Assembly: GCF_029714945.1 (NCBI RefSeq)
Contig: NZ_CP121634.1
Span: forward strand, 8,825,001-8,889,000
Length of the DNA: 64,000 nt
DNA from: Bradyrhizobium sp. CIAT3101
GTDB taxonomy: Bacteria; Pseudomonadota; Alphaproteobacteria; Rhizobiales; Xanthobacteraceae
Direction of reading: 5' to 3'
Shown: piece by piece, positions 49,029-58,074 of the stretch
Position numbering within the stretch: position 1 is the first letter of the stretch
Layout: every line of letters starts with the position of its first letter
The notes under the pieces: generated by a model
The model's input: only the letters and a program-made list of their open reading frames with translations
The model's database searches: none
Told to the model about the DNA's origin: nothing
Translations under genes and position numbers: made by a program

Positions 49029-49225
49029 CAGAATAACCTTCGCCAATTGCTGCCTGCTCATCTCCTCCTTAAGGAATAGACGCACCTAAGTCCTCCTCGA
49101 ACGAAGCTCGTACGCTTTCCAGGCCCCTTGGTGTGTCAAGCTTCTTGCTGTCGCCGAACCGCAGCCAGCGGCGAGAATTTAACCACAAAACCATCCCGTC
49201 CCCGAGAGAACAGAGATTGTGAACT

Positions 49226-50155
49226 ATGCAAACCCAAAATGACGAAGTCCGTAGTGGCCTACTTCCCGTGTCGCCAACACCATTCACGGAGAGCGGAAAT
49301 CTCGACATCGAGGGGCAGGCTCGCGTTTTGGATTGCATGATCGATCAGAGGGTCGACGGAATTTGCATCCTGGCCAATTATTCCGAACAGTTTCTGTTGT
49401 CAGACGACGAACGCAATTTGCTGGTTGAGCTCTGCCTCTCCCATGTGGCTGGCCGCAAACCGGTCATGGTGACGTGCAGCCATTTCAGCACCCGCATCGC
49501 GGCAGAGCGCGCCCGCTATGCTGCCGAACGAGGCGCAAGCCTTGTCATGCTGATGCCGCCTTACCACGGCTCTGGCCTAAAGGCAGACGAAGCTCACACG
49601 ATGGAGCATTTCGCGCGCGTCGGCGATGCGGCAAAGATCCCGATCATGGTTCAGGATGCACCTCTCAGCGGCGTAACACTTTCGGTCCCTTTTCTCGTGC
49701 GATTGGCGCGAGAGGTTCCGCTAGTCAAATATTTCAAGATTGAAGTACCCTTCGCCGCAGCGAAACTGCGGAGCCTTACCGAGGCGGGAGGCGCCGCCAT
49801 AGCGGGTCCATTTGACGGAGAAGAGGCCATCACCATGATGGCGGATCTGGACGCCGGAGCGACAGGGACAATGTCGAGCGCCCTCTGTCCCGATTTGTTG
49901 CGCCCCGTTTTTGATCATCACAAAGCGGGCCGTAGCACTGAGGCGGCAGCTGCGTATGCAAGAGTGCTGCCTTTGATCAACTACGAGAACCGCCAATGTG
50001 GGCTGCGCGCCGCTAAAACCGTGATGAAGGAAGGCAACGTCATCCGATGTGACGCTGTGCGTCATCCCCTGGACCAAATTCATCCCACGACAAAAGCCGG
50101 GCTCCTTGAGCTCGCGCGCGGGGTTAACCCGCTAGCCCTCCGCTGGGGACACTGA
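49226..50155 (+). CDS. DapA-family (class I aldolase/dehydratase) enzyme
   Basis: This is a 309-aa TIM-barrel protein of the dihydrodipicolinate synthase/N-acetylneuraminate lyase family. The Schiff-base lysine is in VKYFKIE, the strand ahead is MLMPPYHG, and the substrate-pocket strand is IMVQDAPLSG. The usual GIKE is replaced, which argues against lysine biosynthesis. The setting beside GH88, a CoA pathway and an aldehyde-dehydrogenase fragment suggests a 2-keto-3-deoxy-acid dehydratase or aldolase. It lies 197 bp after the lacI-type gene on the same strand. Confidence 0.82.
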   Translation: MQTQNDEVRSGLLPVSPTPFTESGNLDIEGQARVLDCMIDQRVDGICILANYSEQFLLSDDERNLLVELCLSHVAGRKPVMVTCSHFSTRIAAERARYAAERGASLVMLMPPYHGSGLKADEAHTMEHFARVGDAAKIPIMVQDAPLSGVTLSVPFLVRLAREVPLVKYFKIEVPFAAAKLRSLTEAGGAAIAGPFDGEEAITMMADLDAGATGTMSSALCPDLLRPVFDHHKAGRSTEAAAAYARVLPLINYENRQCGLRAAKTVMKEGNVIRCDAVRHPLDQIHPTTKAGLLELARGVNPLALRWGH

Positions 50156-50203
50156 ATCGCTCTGCTCCAAGCTACCCATACCGCAAGGTCAGGAGATCCA
50201 CTG

Positions 50204-50518
50204 GTTTACAAAAATGACCTCAATCTTGCGCTCATCGCCGCAGTGATCCGGGCGAGAGACTGGATGAGGCGATTGAACTCGCCCATATTTTACTTTTCGT
50301 CAGGGATCGGCACTACGAGCCCGGAACATGCCAGCCAGTTCAAGCGCAATACCGAGGCTCGTATGATGATGGTGAACGTGCCGGCGGTAGACTGTCGCGT
50401 GCCGTTCGGCAGCCCAATTGGCTTACCATGGCTCGCGCGCGGAGGAATTCGTTACGACAGCGAGGACCGCCCATCCCGTTCCGTGTGGATCAACGTCACG
50501 CCGGAGGCAGGCATTTGA
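50204..50518 (+). pseudogene. Aldehyde dehydrogenase C-terminal fragment
   Basis: The frame has NDLNLAL, then GIGTTSPEHASQFKRNTEARMMMVNVP and VPFGSP, the order seen near the end of alpha-ketoglutarate-semialdehyde dehydrogenase-like ALDHs. The NAD-binding and catalytic Cys regions are absent and the end is degraded. A ketoglutarate-semialdehyde enzyme would be the natural partner of a DapA-family 2-keto-3-deoxy-acid dehydratase, so this may be the lost second step. Confidence 0.65.
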
Positions 50519-51480
50519 GTGGTCCGACGATCAAAGACATTGCGCGAGAGGCGAATGTCGGCACCGAAACTGTTGCCGCGGCGGGTGAGGACCGAGCTAG
50601 CTGAAAGGGCGATCAAAGCGGCAAAAAACTAAGATATGGCGATCGGCGCTTCAGGCCCCACAGTGGCATCATTCGGATTGAGGTGCTCTTGTCCAGCCTG
50701 AGGCCGAGGCTTTCTATACCGAGCTCAACGCTACCTTTCAGCGGATTTCTGCCTCTTTGGACCCAACTATTTTGGTGCACCGGACGTTTGTTCGTCAGGA
50801 CGATATCGCCGGCATCGCCCAGCATATTGCTGAGCCACCTGCTCGCCGTGCCGGCCTCATCATTTTGGCTCCGGACCATCCTGACATTACAGAGCATCTG
50901 CAAAGTGCGCCTGTCGGGTGTCGAAGTCGTGCAATTGCTAACGGGAAGTGCCGGGGAGGATGTGCCCTATCGGGATCGACAACTATGCGGCGGGTAGGAG
51001 CGCGGCTTACTACATGTCGCGCATGCTGTGGGGGAGTGCCGGCGCTTTCATCGCCACATGCCACAGCGGAGCCTACCGTGCGCATAGGGAGCGCATACGC
51101 GGCTTCTCCGACTATTTAATGCAGCATGCGGACAGCCACCACGATTTTGATCTGGTCATTTTCGCACATGACAACAATTTGCTTTCAGCAGAGAGGCTGA
51201 CGGAAGCCTTGCGCGGCAACAATCGCGTTATTGGACTATACAGTGTGGGCGCTGGCAGAGAGGGAATTGCGGCGGCTTTGAACGCTCATCATGCAAAGGT
51301 ATTCTGGGTTGGGCACGCGCTTAGCCAGAGCACCGCAATATGTCTCCGGTCCGGTTTGATGGACATCTGCATCGACGGTGCCCCGGAAATCCAGGCGCGC
51401 CGCTCGCTTGATTTAGTGCTTCGCCGACTCGGGCTAATTGATGTCGACGTGAGCAACGCGCCTGTGCAGTTTCTAAGATC
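50515..51480 (+). pseudogene. LacI-family regulator, frameshifted
   Basis: The N-terminus SGPTIKDIAREANVGTETV is a LacI helix-turn-helix that stops at about 50600. Sensor-domain pieces follow in two other frames: FVRQDDIAGIAQHIAEPPARRAGLIILAPDHPDI at about 50780-50900, and IDNYAAGRSAAYYMSRML to VIGLYSVGAGREGI at about 50965-51270. The order matches one gene broken by at least two frame changes and probably a deletion after the DNA-binding helix. It is unrelated by frame to the intact regulator at 47976. Confidence 0.75.
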
Positions 51481-51481
51481 A

Positions 51482-51860
51482 CGGCGCAGAATCTGGCCGA
51501 TTTTGTTGCCATGCGTGCTGTCGCAAACGGCCGCAGGGGTGAGCTCGACAGCAACCGATCCGAACGGCAGCGGCGCGCGCATCCGCGCCTTGGTTGCCGA
51601 GCTTCACCGGCTTGCCGCCCGACGCCTGACGAAGCCGCGATGACACCAAAGCCACCCCGATGCCGGCGCGCGGGGCCGCCCTCTCGAAGCTCATCGCCTA
51701 TGTCGAGAACGCGGACGACAACGACGAGGTCCTTGAATGACGGAAAGATTTCGATTGGCCATAGTTCAGCGCGAGATCCATCACAGGTTGCAGACGGTGG
51801 CGAACTCGGATGCCGTTTTCACCCGAGTTGAGAAAAGGTCGCGTATCATCGCTGTCCGCC
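51482..51860. other. Gap with no clear gene
   Basis: About 380 bp. A short plus-strand segment ending near 51740 (reading ALSKLIAYVENADDNDEVLE) could be the tail of a lost gene, but I cannot assign it. Nothing else is visible. Confidence 0.3.
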
Positions 51861-52043
51861 CTATATGCGTGGAGCGGGCGGTTCCATCTCTTGGATGATC
51901 TCGCGGACCCGCTGCTCGGTCATCCTACCCGTCTTGTCGTACTCCGCGAGGATCGCGTGCACCACGTCGTCGCTCAGGTCAGCAATGTCGATTTTGATGC
52001 CAAAATTCTCGAAGAGTTTTCTCAAACGATCTCGTGCTGACAT
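51861..52043 (-). CDS. Small acidic hypothetical protein
   Basis: A 60-aa protein starting MSARDRLRKLFENF, with a good ribosome-binding site (AGGAAG) ahead of the ATG at 52043. It is predicted all-helical and acidic, ending EMEPPAPRI. The open frame extends upstream but without a start of similar quality. I do not recognise the family. The clean start and composition make it more likely real than a chance frame. Confidence 0.5.
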   Translation of the reverse strand: MSARDRLRKLFENFGIKIDIADLSDDVVHAILAEYDKTGRMTEQRVREIIQEMEPPAPRI

Positions 52044-52149
52044 TTCTTCCTCGTGTGCCCCTAACGGCAGAGCATGTGGATAATATTGCTCGCAACGACT
52101 ACCGTTGCCCCTGCTTGCCGCGCCCGACGCAATCGGTTGGTAAAGGAGA

Positions 52150-52409
52150 AAACTTAAAACCTTGCATTGAAACGATTGGTATCGTAGCTTCATACCCAGA
52201 TGATACTGCGTAGGAATGCTGATTTAAAAAGAAATCTTTCTGCGGGTATTCGATCTGAGCTGTGACAGTGAGCAACGGCGTGTCGCCCACTCCCGGGGGG
52301 CTCCGGGGTAGTCGCGGTCATAGAATTCGCCAACCTGCGGAACAGTCAGTCCGCAACCGCACGATCCGGTCGAGACGAGTGCGAAAGCCAATTTGCGGCA
52401 ACGATACAT
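52150..52409 (-). pseudogene. Small lipoprotein-like remnant
   Basis: One frame begins MYRCRKLAFALVSTGSCGCGLTVPQVGEFYD, which resembles a signal peptide ending at a lipobox-like Cys followed by a conserved-looking segment. A second frame (52150-52290) continues LLTVTAQIEYPQKDFF. A frameshift near 52285 separates them. The pair looks like a short rhizobial lipoprotein, now broken. Confidence 0.45.
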
Positions 52410-53430
52410 GCCCCAATCTCCCCCAAGGTTGTCATTCTAGGGCGCTAGCCGCCGATTCAATCTGTGCTCGCAAATATTAACACGGCACTTGGGAAGGCAG
52501 GCCGCTCTGCATTGGGCACGGATGATCCAAGTAGTGCTTCCACACCGCTCGACAGAAAGGAAAGTATGAAAAGGTACCAAGTCCGATTCTCGGAGCGGGG
52601 CCTGCTGTTGCTCGGACTCCTTGGGGAATGGTCGCGCAGAGTGAGAAGACTAAAGCCTGATCAATAGACATGCCAGTCGGCGCGCTGCTTATGGCGCTAG
52701 GTGCTCTTGGCAGTTTGTATTGTTGCGGACCCAGACCGCAGTTCAAACTTCAGGCCGTCCCTGTTTAGAAAGAACGGGGGCCTGTCCGTCTCCGCCATGC
52801 CGCTGAAGAGTATATCAATCTTGCTTGTGCCGACGAGAAGAAACCTAGCTGACGGGCTGGAATGACTTCAGGCATGGCTGATCAAGCGGGTTTGCACGGG
52901 CTCTCGCTTCGTTTCAATGACGAACTCAATTCTTTAGCGCTCCTGAGCGATAATATCAGGGTACGAAGCTCGGCGGTCATCCCGTGCTCATGACGGTGCT
53001 CGTCGACAACAACGGCGCGTTGCAAAATATTCAGATCGATACGGATCGGGACGCGCGTCCCTTTGGCGCAAGCAAGCATATCTGTTGGCGCTCCTGGTAA
53101 GGGCTCGGTAAGGAGAGGTGAGATGGACCTGCCGAGGGGCGGATCCGCAGGATGGAGAAGCTCCTGTGGGCGGTTTGCTCATCAAGGAGCACTGCGAGGA
53201 GCAGTCCGGCCGTCGTCGCTTGCTGTTAGATCGCGAAGTCTATCGCCGTCTCGATCAGCCTCAATCGGACTGTGTCAATGCCGCGCGCTTCGTCATCGAG
53301 AAGACGATGGATCGCTGAACGAGCGTTGCCAATGACCTATACACCTCTGCAGTCTCGATCGGACCAAGACTGTCATAGTGAAATCGTGAGCTGCAACGGA
53401 TATGAGCCAGCATCGCTATAGTTAAGCCAG
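52410..53430. other. 1-kb stretch with no identifiable gene
   Basis: Several frames of 60-90 codons occur but none has a recognisable motif or good start. The plus-strand frame at 53118-53318 (ending NAARFVIEKTMDR) is the most protein-like and may be a fragment. I cannot name anything. Confidence 0.35.
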
Positions 53431-53439
53431 TAACCTGCG

Positions 53440-53890
53440 GCCGACACCGCCGTCGAAGCCGCAAAGAAGTATGCGGGCACGACGATCAGCATCGTCTGGG
53501 AAGCCGGCCTCCAATCTCTCGATCCGCTGAACTATTCGGGTCCCAAAGAATGGGAGAAGCTCACCGACATCAAGGTGAGGGTCGTCGAAGTCCCTACCGA
53601 CCAGATGTTCACCAAGATCATGCAGGATTTCAAATCGGGCGCAGGAGCTTATGACGCATTGAACGTCATTCCGTCCTGGATGCCAGATCTCGGCGCGCGC
53701 CGGCGCGCTCGAACCTCTCGACAAGTTCGTCGACAAATTCGGCTATCGCGACGAGTTGCAGGACATCCCGGCCGCCTACCGCGACAACCAGATGCAGTAT
53801 GACGGGAAGATCTACGGCTTTCCAGACGACGGCGACGTCATGCGGCTCTACTACCGGAAGGACATCTTCGAAGATCCGCGAATCTTGCTT
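53440..53890 (+). pseudogene. ABC sugar-type solute-binding protein fragment
   Basis: The frame reads AKKYAGTTISIVWEAGLQSLDPL, LTDIKVRVVEVPTDQMFTKI and GAYDALNVIPSWMPDL, then after a frameshift near 53695 continues GALEPLDKFVDKFGYRDEL and YDGKIYGFPDDGDVMRLYYRKDIF. This is the N-terminal third of a family-1 extracellular solute-binding protein. The signal peptide and the rest are missing. It runs antisense into the 3' end of the RES-type toxin gene. Confidence 0.8.
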
Positions 53891-54539
53891 GTACACCGAT
53901 CCGCGCTCGAAAATACTTGGTCCCAGCCGGAACGATGCGCGTTATACGATCGGTGAATTCATCCAGCAGGCAGAGCAAGTCCGGCTCAATATCAAAATGG
54001 TTCTGGTTCCTCAATCGAGCAGCGAAGGAATGCAGGATCGGACTAGGTGTTTCTTTCAGAGCGAAATTGACGCCTCTAACTTGGTCTTCATCAAACCCAG
54101 CATATACCGAGATCCCCTCATCGACCGGTGGATAAGGCTTTGCCGAGAGCAGCGCGTAGAGAAATTCAACGGTCCGGTCCGCTGACCGAATTCGCCCGGG
54201 CGACGAACTGCTCTCTAAAATCGGATTGGGCCTCGCCAGAAGGTTTTCAGGCTCATCATCGGCACGAAGATGCCCGTTATATTCGTGCTCGTTGTAGTAA
54301 AGCCGTATGAGCGCCTTGATTAAGTTAGTGAGCTCATCCTTCTGGGCCGGCGCGCATGCTGGATAAACGTATCCTGTCTCCTGACATACGCCACAAACCG
54401 GCCCCTCAGCTGCATGGAGCTCGACGAAGTGCTTGAGACTGGGGTGCTTAGCGCAATCCTTGCAAAGCGTTACGTTGTTTGCGTCCAGATTTTCGGGGTC
54501 GAAGTCCTCGTATAACTCATGGACGGTCTTTTCGGGCAT
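53838..54539 (-). pseudogene. HEPN/RES-type toxin truncated within its RES domain
   Basis: Residues 1-205 look like the N-terminal region found on HEPN-RES proteins. There is a Cys-x2-Cys pair (LCKDCAKHPSLKHFV), a second pair (VCGVCQETGYVYPAC), then a helical part with IRLYYNEHEYNGHL. The RES domain begins at about residue 207 (TKYFRARIG, with its conserved Arg) but stops after about ten residues, where the frame enters the antisense of the solute-binding protein fragment (near 53895). RES domains degrade NAD+ in characterised toxins; this one cannot. The gene starts at a well-placed ATG at 54539. Confidence 0.65.
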
Positions 54540-54575
54540 GGATCACGGCCAGTTCTTGCTTGTTGACGCATTAGG

Positions 54576-54845
54576 GTGAAAAAGAGCAGTCAGAGTTCAG
54601 GATGCTGGACGAGCGATCCTCACTTGCCAAGTGATGCCGTGAACGCCTTTCTGTGCGCCGCTGCCGTGCGATGGGAAGCCGCTGTGCTAATGGGCCTGGG
54701 CTTCATCGACGGCGAACACCCAGCGGCACCTACGATTGACAATATCATTCTGGGCAAGATGCTCGCCGGCGCTGACGATCAAGTGTATGCGTACCGAGTT
54801 ATTGCAGAGCTAGGTTTGGCCATAGGGAGACGAACGATTGATTGA
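54576..54845 (+). CDS. Hypothetical small protein
   Basis: An 89-codon frame with a helix-rich middle (NAFLCAAAVRWEAAVLMGLGF) and an acidic-to-basic end. It has no clear ribosome-binding site and no recognised family. It is divergent from the RES-type gene by 36 bp. It may be a remnant. Confidence 0.3.
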   Translation: MKKSSQSSGCWTSDPHLPSDAVNAFLCAAAVRWEAAVLMGLGFIDGEHPAAPTIDNIILGKMLAGADDQVYAYRVIAELGLAIGRRTID

Positions 54846-54900
54846 ATAAGTCGTTTGTCGCGCGCAACCGAGACCGGCGAAGTGTGCTCGCCAACCAGCT

Positions 54901-56067
54901 CTAGAAAGTGACTTTTAATCTTACGTAGGGATACGCGGCAAAGCCGTTCCACTGGAGCACCTTCACTGTCGAAAACTGTTGCGTGACCTGCAACACGCCG
55001 CTGACTTGGACATTGCTGTTAGGTGTCCAGTCAGCCCTGGCGGAAGCCTGCAAGATCAAATCGTCACGGCCGCCAGGAAAATCAGTGAAGTGCCGGCCTT
55101 GGACGTAACCGCCAGCTGAAGCGGTCAGGCCTGTCACGGGCGTTTGCCAAGTGACGCTGCCAGATAACCGGGAAGAGAAATTCTGCTGACTTGCGATGTC
55201 CGAGAACGTGAACTCTCCCTCTGCAACGAAAGTGCCGGCGACGCAGAAGGCTTCTTGGCCTTTCGGGCCGCAGATGGTCCCTGCGAGATCCTGGTTGTTG
55301 CGGGCCCAGGCGACCGACGGGGTGAAAAGCTCGACCTGATAGGGATTAAAGCCAGACCCATAGACGGTGCTTGAGGCAACCGAATAGCTCATCACGTCTG
55401 ATGTTGTCGTACCTGCCGTCTTGCCAGGAACGACGAGATTGAGGACCTGGTTGTAGGTAGCGTTATTCACCAGGATATCGACATTCTTGGCGAACAAACG
55501 AGCGTAGCGCTGGTCACTTACGCCGCTCTGCAGAATAAAGCTGTCGGCTAGACCCACGGGGATGTTCACGGTAAGCAGACCTGTCGTTCCGAAGACTGTA
55601 TCTCCCACGTGAATGGGGGTCTTGGCTGCGTTGTTGTCGAACACCGTTTGTGTTGAAACAGATGCTGTGACAGTCGTCTCGCGTGGTTTTGTCGTTACGA
55701 CGTGCTCGGTGATGACCTTCTTTCTCTGAACCTTACGGGTTTCGTGATCTTTGATTCCGTAAGTCTCATACGCGCGCTGGATCGCCTCGGCGTCGGCGGG
55801 AAGCATCATCTGACGTTCGGCCAGAACTTTTTGAAGTCGACGGCGTCTCTCTTCGGGAGGCACGGCAACAGTCTCGGTCGTCGTGTATGTTTGCACTCTC
55901 GTCTTCGTCACGATTTCGGTCTGTGGAAGGTCCGGCTTGCGATCCTTCGGAGGCGTCAGATTCTCGATGCGGACTTGCAGATTCGGGTCGACCTGTGCGA
56001 GCGCGGCTGTAGAATGAATGGCCAGCAGCGCAGCAATTGAGCCTAGCAATCGAAGAACGCACCGCAT
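54901..56067 (-). CDS. Exported outer-membrane beta-barrel-like protein
   Basis: A 388-aa protein with a clear signal peptide (cleavage after ALA, before QVDPNLQVRIEN). A charged periplasmic stretch of about 100 residues is rich in Thr-Val-Lys and heptad-like REERRRR/ERQMML segments. The second half alternates polar and hydrophobic residues like beta-strands and ends VRLKVTF, with a C-terminal Phe as in outer-membrane barrels. The ATG has AGGAG at good spacing. No named family is recognised; porin-like or autotransporter-like assembly is an inference. Its start codon nearly abuts a plus-strand frame whose product shares a short motif. Confidence 0.65.
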   Translation of the reverse strand: MRCVLRLLGSIAALLAIHSTAALAQVDPNLQVRIENLTPPKDRKPDLPQTEIVTKTRVQTYTTTETVAVPPEERRRRLQKVLAERQMMLPADAEAIQRAYETYGIKDHETRKVQRKKVITEHVVTTKPRETTVTASVSTQTVFDNNAAKTPIHVGDTVFGTTGLLTVNIPVGLADSFILQSGVSDQRYARLFAKNVDILVNNATYNQVLNLVVPGKTAGTTTSDVMSYSVASSTVYGSGFNPYQVELFTPSVAWARNNQDLAGTICGPKGQEAFCVAGTFVAEGEFTFSDIASQQNFSSRLSGSVTWQTPVTGLTASAGGYVQGRHFTDFPGGRDDLILQASARADWTPNSNVQVSGVLQVTQQFSTVKVLQWNGFAAYPYVRLKVTF

Positions 56068-56356
56068 GATTGGCTCCTACAAAAAATTGAAACAACGTCC
56101 ACGAAGTCGTACCGTGCGCGTAGAACTCGTGCTCGCGCTCGTAATATGCTTTTGGGCAATAGGCGATGGCAGGGCGGATCCACTTGTCGGCGGAGCCGAT
56201 CCCAATATTCAAAACCGAATTGAGCAAACGGTACCAAGCGCGACAGATCGTCTGCTCAATGACTTGCGCGAAAGTCCCCCGACCTATTCTCGTCCCAAGA
56301 AAAGTCTGCGTACCCACCCATCACGTCGTCGGAATGCCGATACCCAGAAGCGTTAA
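56066..56356 (+). CDS. Possible exported peptide sharing a DPN-Q-RIE motif with the divergent gene
   Basis: A 96-codon frame with a basic N-terminus, hydrophobic core (VELVLALVICFWAI) and then DPNIQNRIEQ. The neighbouring divergent protein has DPNLQVRIEN at the same distance after its signal peptide. There is no convincing ribosome-binding site, and the frame starts inside the translation start of the divergent gene, so it may be a decayed paralogue rather than an expressed gene. Confidence 0.35.
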   Translation: MIGSYKKLKQRPRSRTVRVELVLALVICFWAIGDGRADPLVGGADPNIQNRIEQTVPSATDRLLNDLRESPPTYSRPKKSLRTHPSRRRNADTQKR

Positions 56357-56490
56357 AGAAGACGCGTTGCTGGCATGTGTGACGGTTCCCCGTCAGGTTA
56401 TAAAATCGTCGCACAAGTGCAAGTAGAATCTTTTTGCAGCGCCGCCATTTTCACAATGGCGTAGCACACCGTGCGACTCCTGCGGAAGTT

Positions 56491-56513
56491 GTGCGGGACT
56501 CTAGGTCCCGCAC
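56491..56513. repeat. Perfect 9-bp stem inverted repeat
   Basis: Arms GTGCGGGAC and GTCCCGCAC around TCTAG. It lies in the gap after the HTH gene (minus strand). There is no T-run on either side, so it is a weak terminator at best or a regulatory hairpin. Confidence 0.55.
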
Positions 56514-56608
56514 TGTCCGGACCCTTTCCCGTTAACTCCGGCTCCAGTCCACTTCCGTTGCCTATTTCAGGCTGATACACCCCGCGCGAGGCTCGCGGAG
56601 TCCAACGG

Positions 56609-56971
56609 CTAATGTCTCTGGTTCATCGCGTCATACTCAGTTTCGATCAGCTTGTGCAATTTTCGCACTGAGCGAGTCGTGATGCCAAGTTGGGTTGCGA
56701 TCTCTTTTTGGCTGCGATCTGCCAGGACGCCATCAACAAGAACTTGCTTGTTGGGGTCAAGCGACCTGTAAAATTGGAACAGCGTGTCCTTTTGTTCAAG
56801 GCTTTCCGAAGCGAGTGGCGTCGGATCGAGGGCGTCATAGTCGCCGATGCCAACGACGTACTTAGACTGAGGGCGACGCCGCGCATCGTACAGATGCTTG
56901 ATCATCATCCTCAGGACGTACGCCCGAGGTCCATCGTCAGTCAGGGGCAAAAGGTGCGAGCATTTGGCCAT
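56609..56971 (-). CDS. Small helix-turn-helix protein (sigma-region-4/LuxR-like)
   Basis: A 120-aa protein whose last 60 residues form a sigma70 region 4/LuxR-type helix-turn-helix: FQFYRSLDPNKQVLVDGVLADRSQKEIATQLGITTRSVRKL. The N-terminal part is not a recognisable sigma region 2. It could be a small anti-stress regulator or a remnant of an ECF-type sigma factor. Its start overlaps the end of the upstream exported-protein gene by 31 bp, so the real start may be further in. Confidence 0.6.
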   Translation of the reverse strand: MAKCSHLLPLTDDGPRAYVLRMMIKHLYDARRRPQSKYVVGIGDYDALDPTPLASESLEQKDTLFQFYRSLDPNKQVLVDGVLADRSQKEIATQLGITTRSVRKLHKLIETEYDAMNQRH

Positions 56972-57549
56972 GATCTAATGAGCATTTCGCTCGTGTTATC
57001 GTTTGCTTCAAGTCCGAGATAAGTAGAGCGGCTCAGACGAGCTGCCGCTTGCTTGTTCAGAGCCGTCATCAGCGCATCGCTTGCGCGGCTATGCTTCGGT
57101 GTATTTGCCTTCTCTGTGCAAGACTCCCTGATATTGGAGCTGATTGCAGGGAACGTTGCAGACATTTCGCGCTCATCCGCCGCGCGCTCCAACGCGCCCG
57201 ATATGCCTCCGCGGTGAAGAACCTCGGACGCACCGAGAGAAATACTGTTGGAATTGTCGGTGGACAGGCCGGCATCGGTGTCCCGAGACCACGCCGATGA
57301 TGCGCCTGTGACGCCCATCGTCGTGCTTAAGGCCGTCGAGTCCAGCAGGGACCGGCGGCTTAGCGCACCTGCGCCCTGGAGTGTCCTTCCGACGTCGAGC
57401 GCGCTTCTCGACGCCACGATCGCAGCGGCATCGCCGCCAGCGAATGCCCTTGTGACCGCGCGGGCGATGATGGGGAGTTGGGCGAAGGCCGCCGACGAAG
57501 ACAGGCTGAAGCAGAGCAAGCAGACGAGAAAACGAAGATACTTGCGCAT
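56941..57549 (-). CDS. Exported hypothetical protein
   Basis: A 202-aa protein with a strong signal peptide (MRKYLRFLVCLLCFSLSSSA, then AFA cleavage before QLP). The mature part is Ala/Ser/Arg rich, without recognised domains, and has only one Cys pair. It is in line with the HTH gene downstream and a small exported protein upstream, all on the minus strand, forming a possible group of envelope proteins. Confidence 0.6.
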   Translation of the reverse strand: MRKYLRFLVCLLCFSLSSSAAFAQLPIIARAVTRAFAGGDAAAIVASRSALDVGRTLQGAGALSRRSLLDSTALSTTMGVTGASSAWSRDTDAGLSTDNSNSISLGASEVLHRGGISGALERAADEREMSATFPAISSNIRESCTEKANTPKHSRASDALMTALNKQAAARLSRSTYLGLEANDNTSEMLIRSWPNARTFCP

Positions 57550-57643
57550 TGGGCACCTACTCGATGTTAAGTACGATAGGGAGCGAAATGAGGATTCCGT
57601 GTGACCGTCCCGTGGGCTGTCAGGCCCACGGGGCGGCGCCTGC

Positions 57644-57832
57644 TCAGACGCGGTGTGAGCTCGGCTTCTTCGGAGGCACCGTAGGATTCGGCAGCTTCAT
57701 CGGCCCGGGCTTCTGCGGGCAGATCGTGACCGGCTTCTTGTTGACGTAGATTTTGCGGCACTCCTGCGCCCCGGCCGCTTGCATGCCGACAGCGAGGACC
57801 GCAATTGCGAGGATGACGGTCTTTCCGTTCAT
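57644..57832 (-). CDS. Small secreted protein, proline/lysine rich
   Basis: A 62-aa protein starting at MNGKTVILAIAVLAVGMQAAGAQ (ATG at 57832, with GGGAACCTCC just upstream), which gives a clean signal peptide. The mature part, ECRKIYVNKKPVTICPQKPG and a Pro/Lys tail, has two Cys and resembles short periplasmic peptides of rhizobia. The frame extends 17 codons further upstream without a signal sequence. Confidence 0.6.
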   Translation of the reverse strand: MNGKTVILAIAVLAVGMQAAGAQECRKIYVNKKPVTICPQKPGPMKLPNPTVPPKKPSSHRV

Positions 57833-58074
57833 GGAGGTTCCCTTGGGTTCGATCGCCCTCCGGCCTGCTCGGTTGAGCCGCACCTAGAGAAGGCGATTAC
57901 CTCCTGCACGGATGGCGCTCCCGGAAGCGGAACGCCGGAATCAAGAATTTTTCGGGTTCGCCCCGTCTTCGTGAGTGCCCCTGCTCCGGGCGCCAAAAGG
58001 GGCCCCCGCGATCGCGACAGCCTCGAATCGGATTTGCGCCAGGCGTCGCCCGCTGAGCGGCGGCGCAGAGGCGC

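Noticed and set aside
57608..57636. Hairpin CCCGTGGGC/GCCCACGGG as a terminator for the small secreted protein gene
   Set aside because: The stem is good and well placed, but no T-run follows on the minus strand, so I do not call it a terminator.
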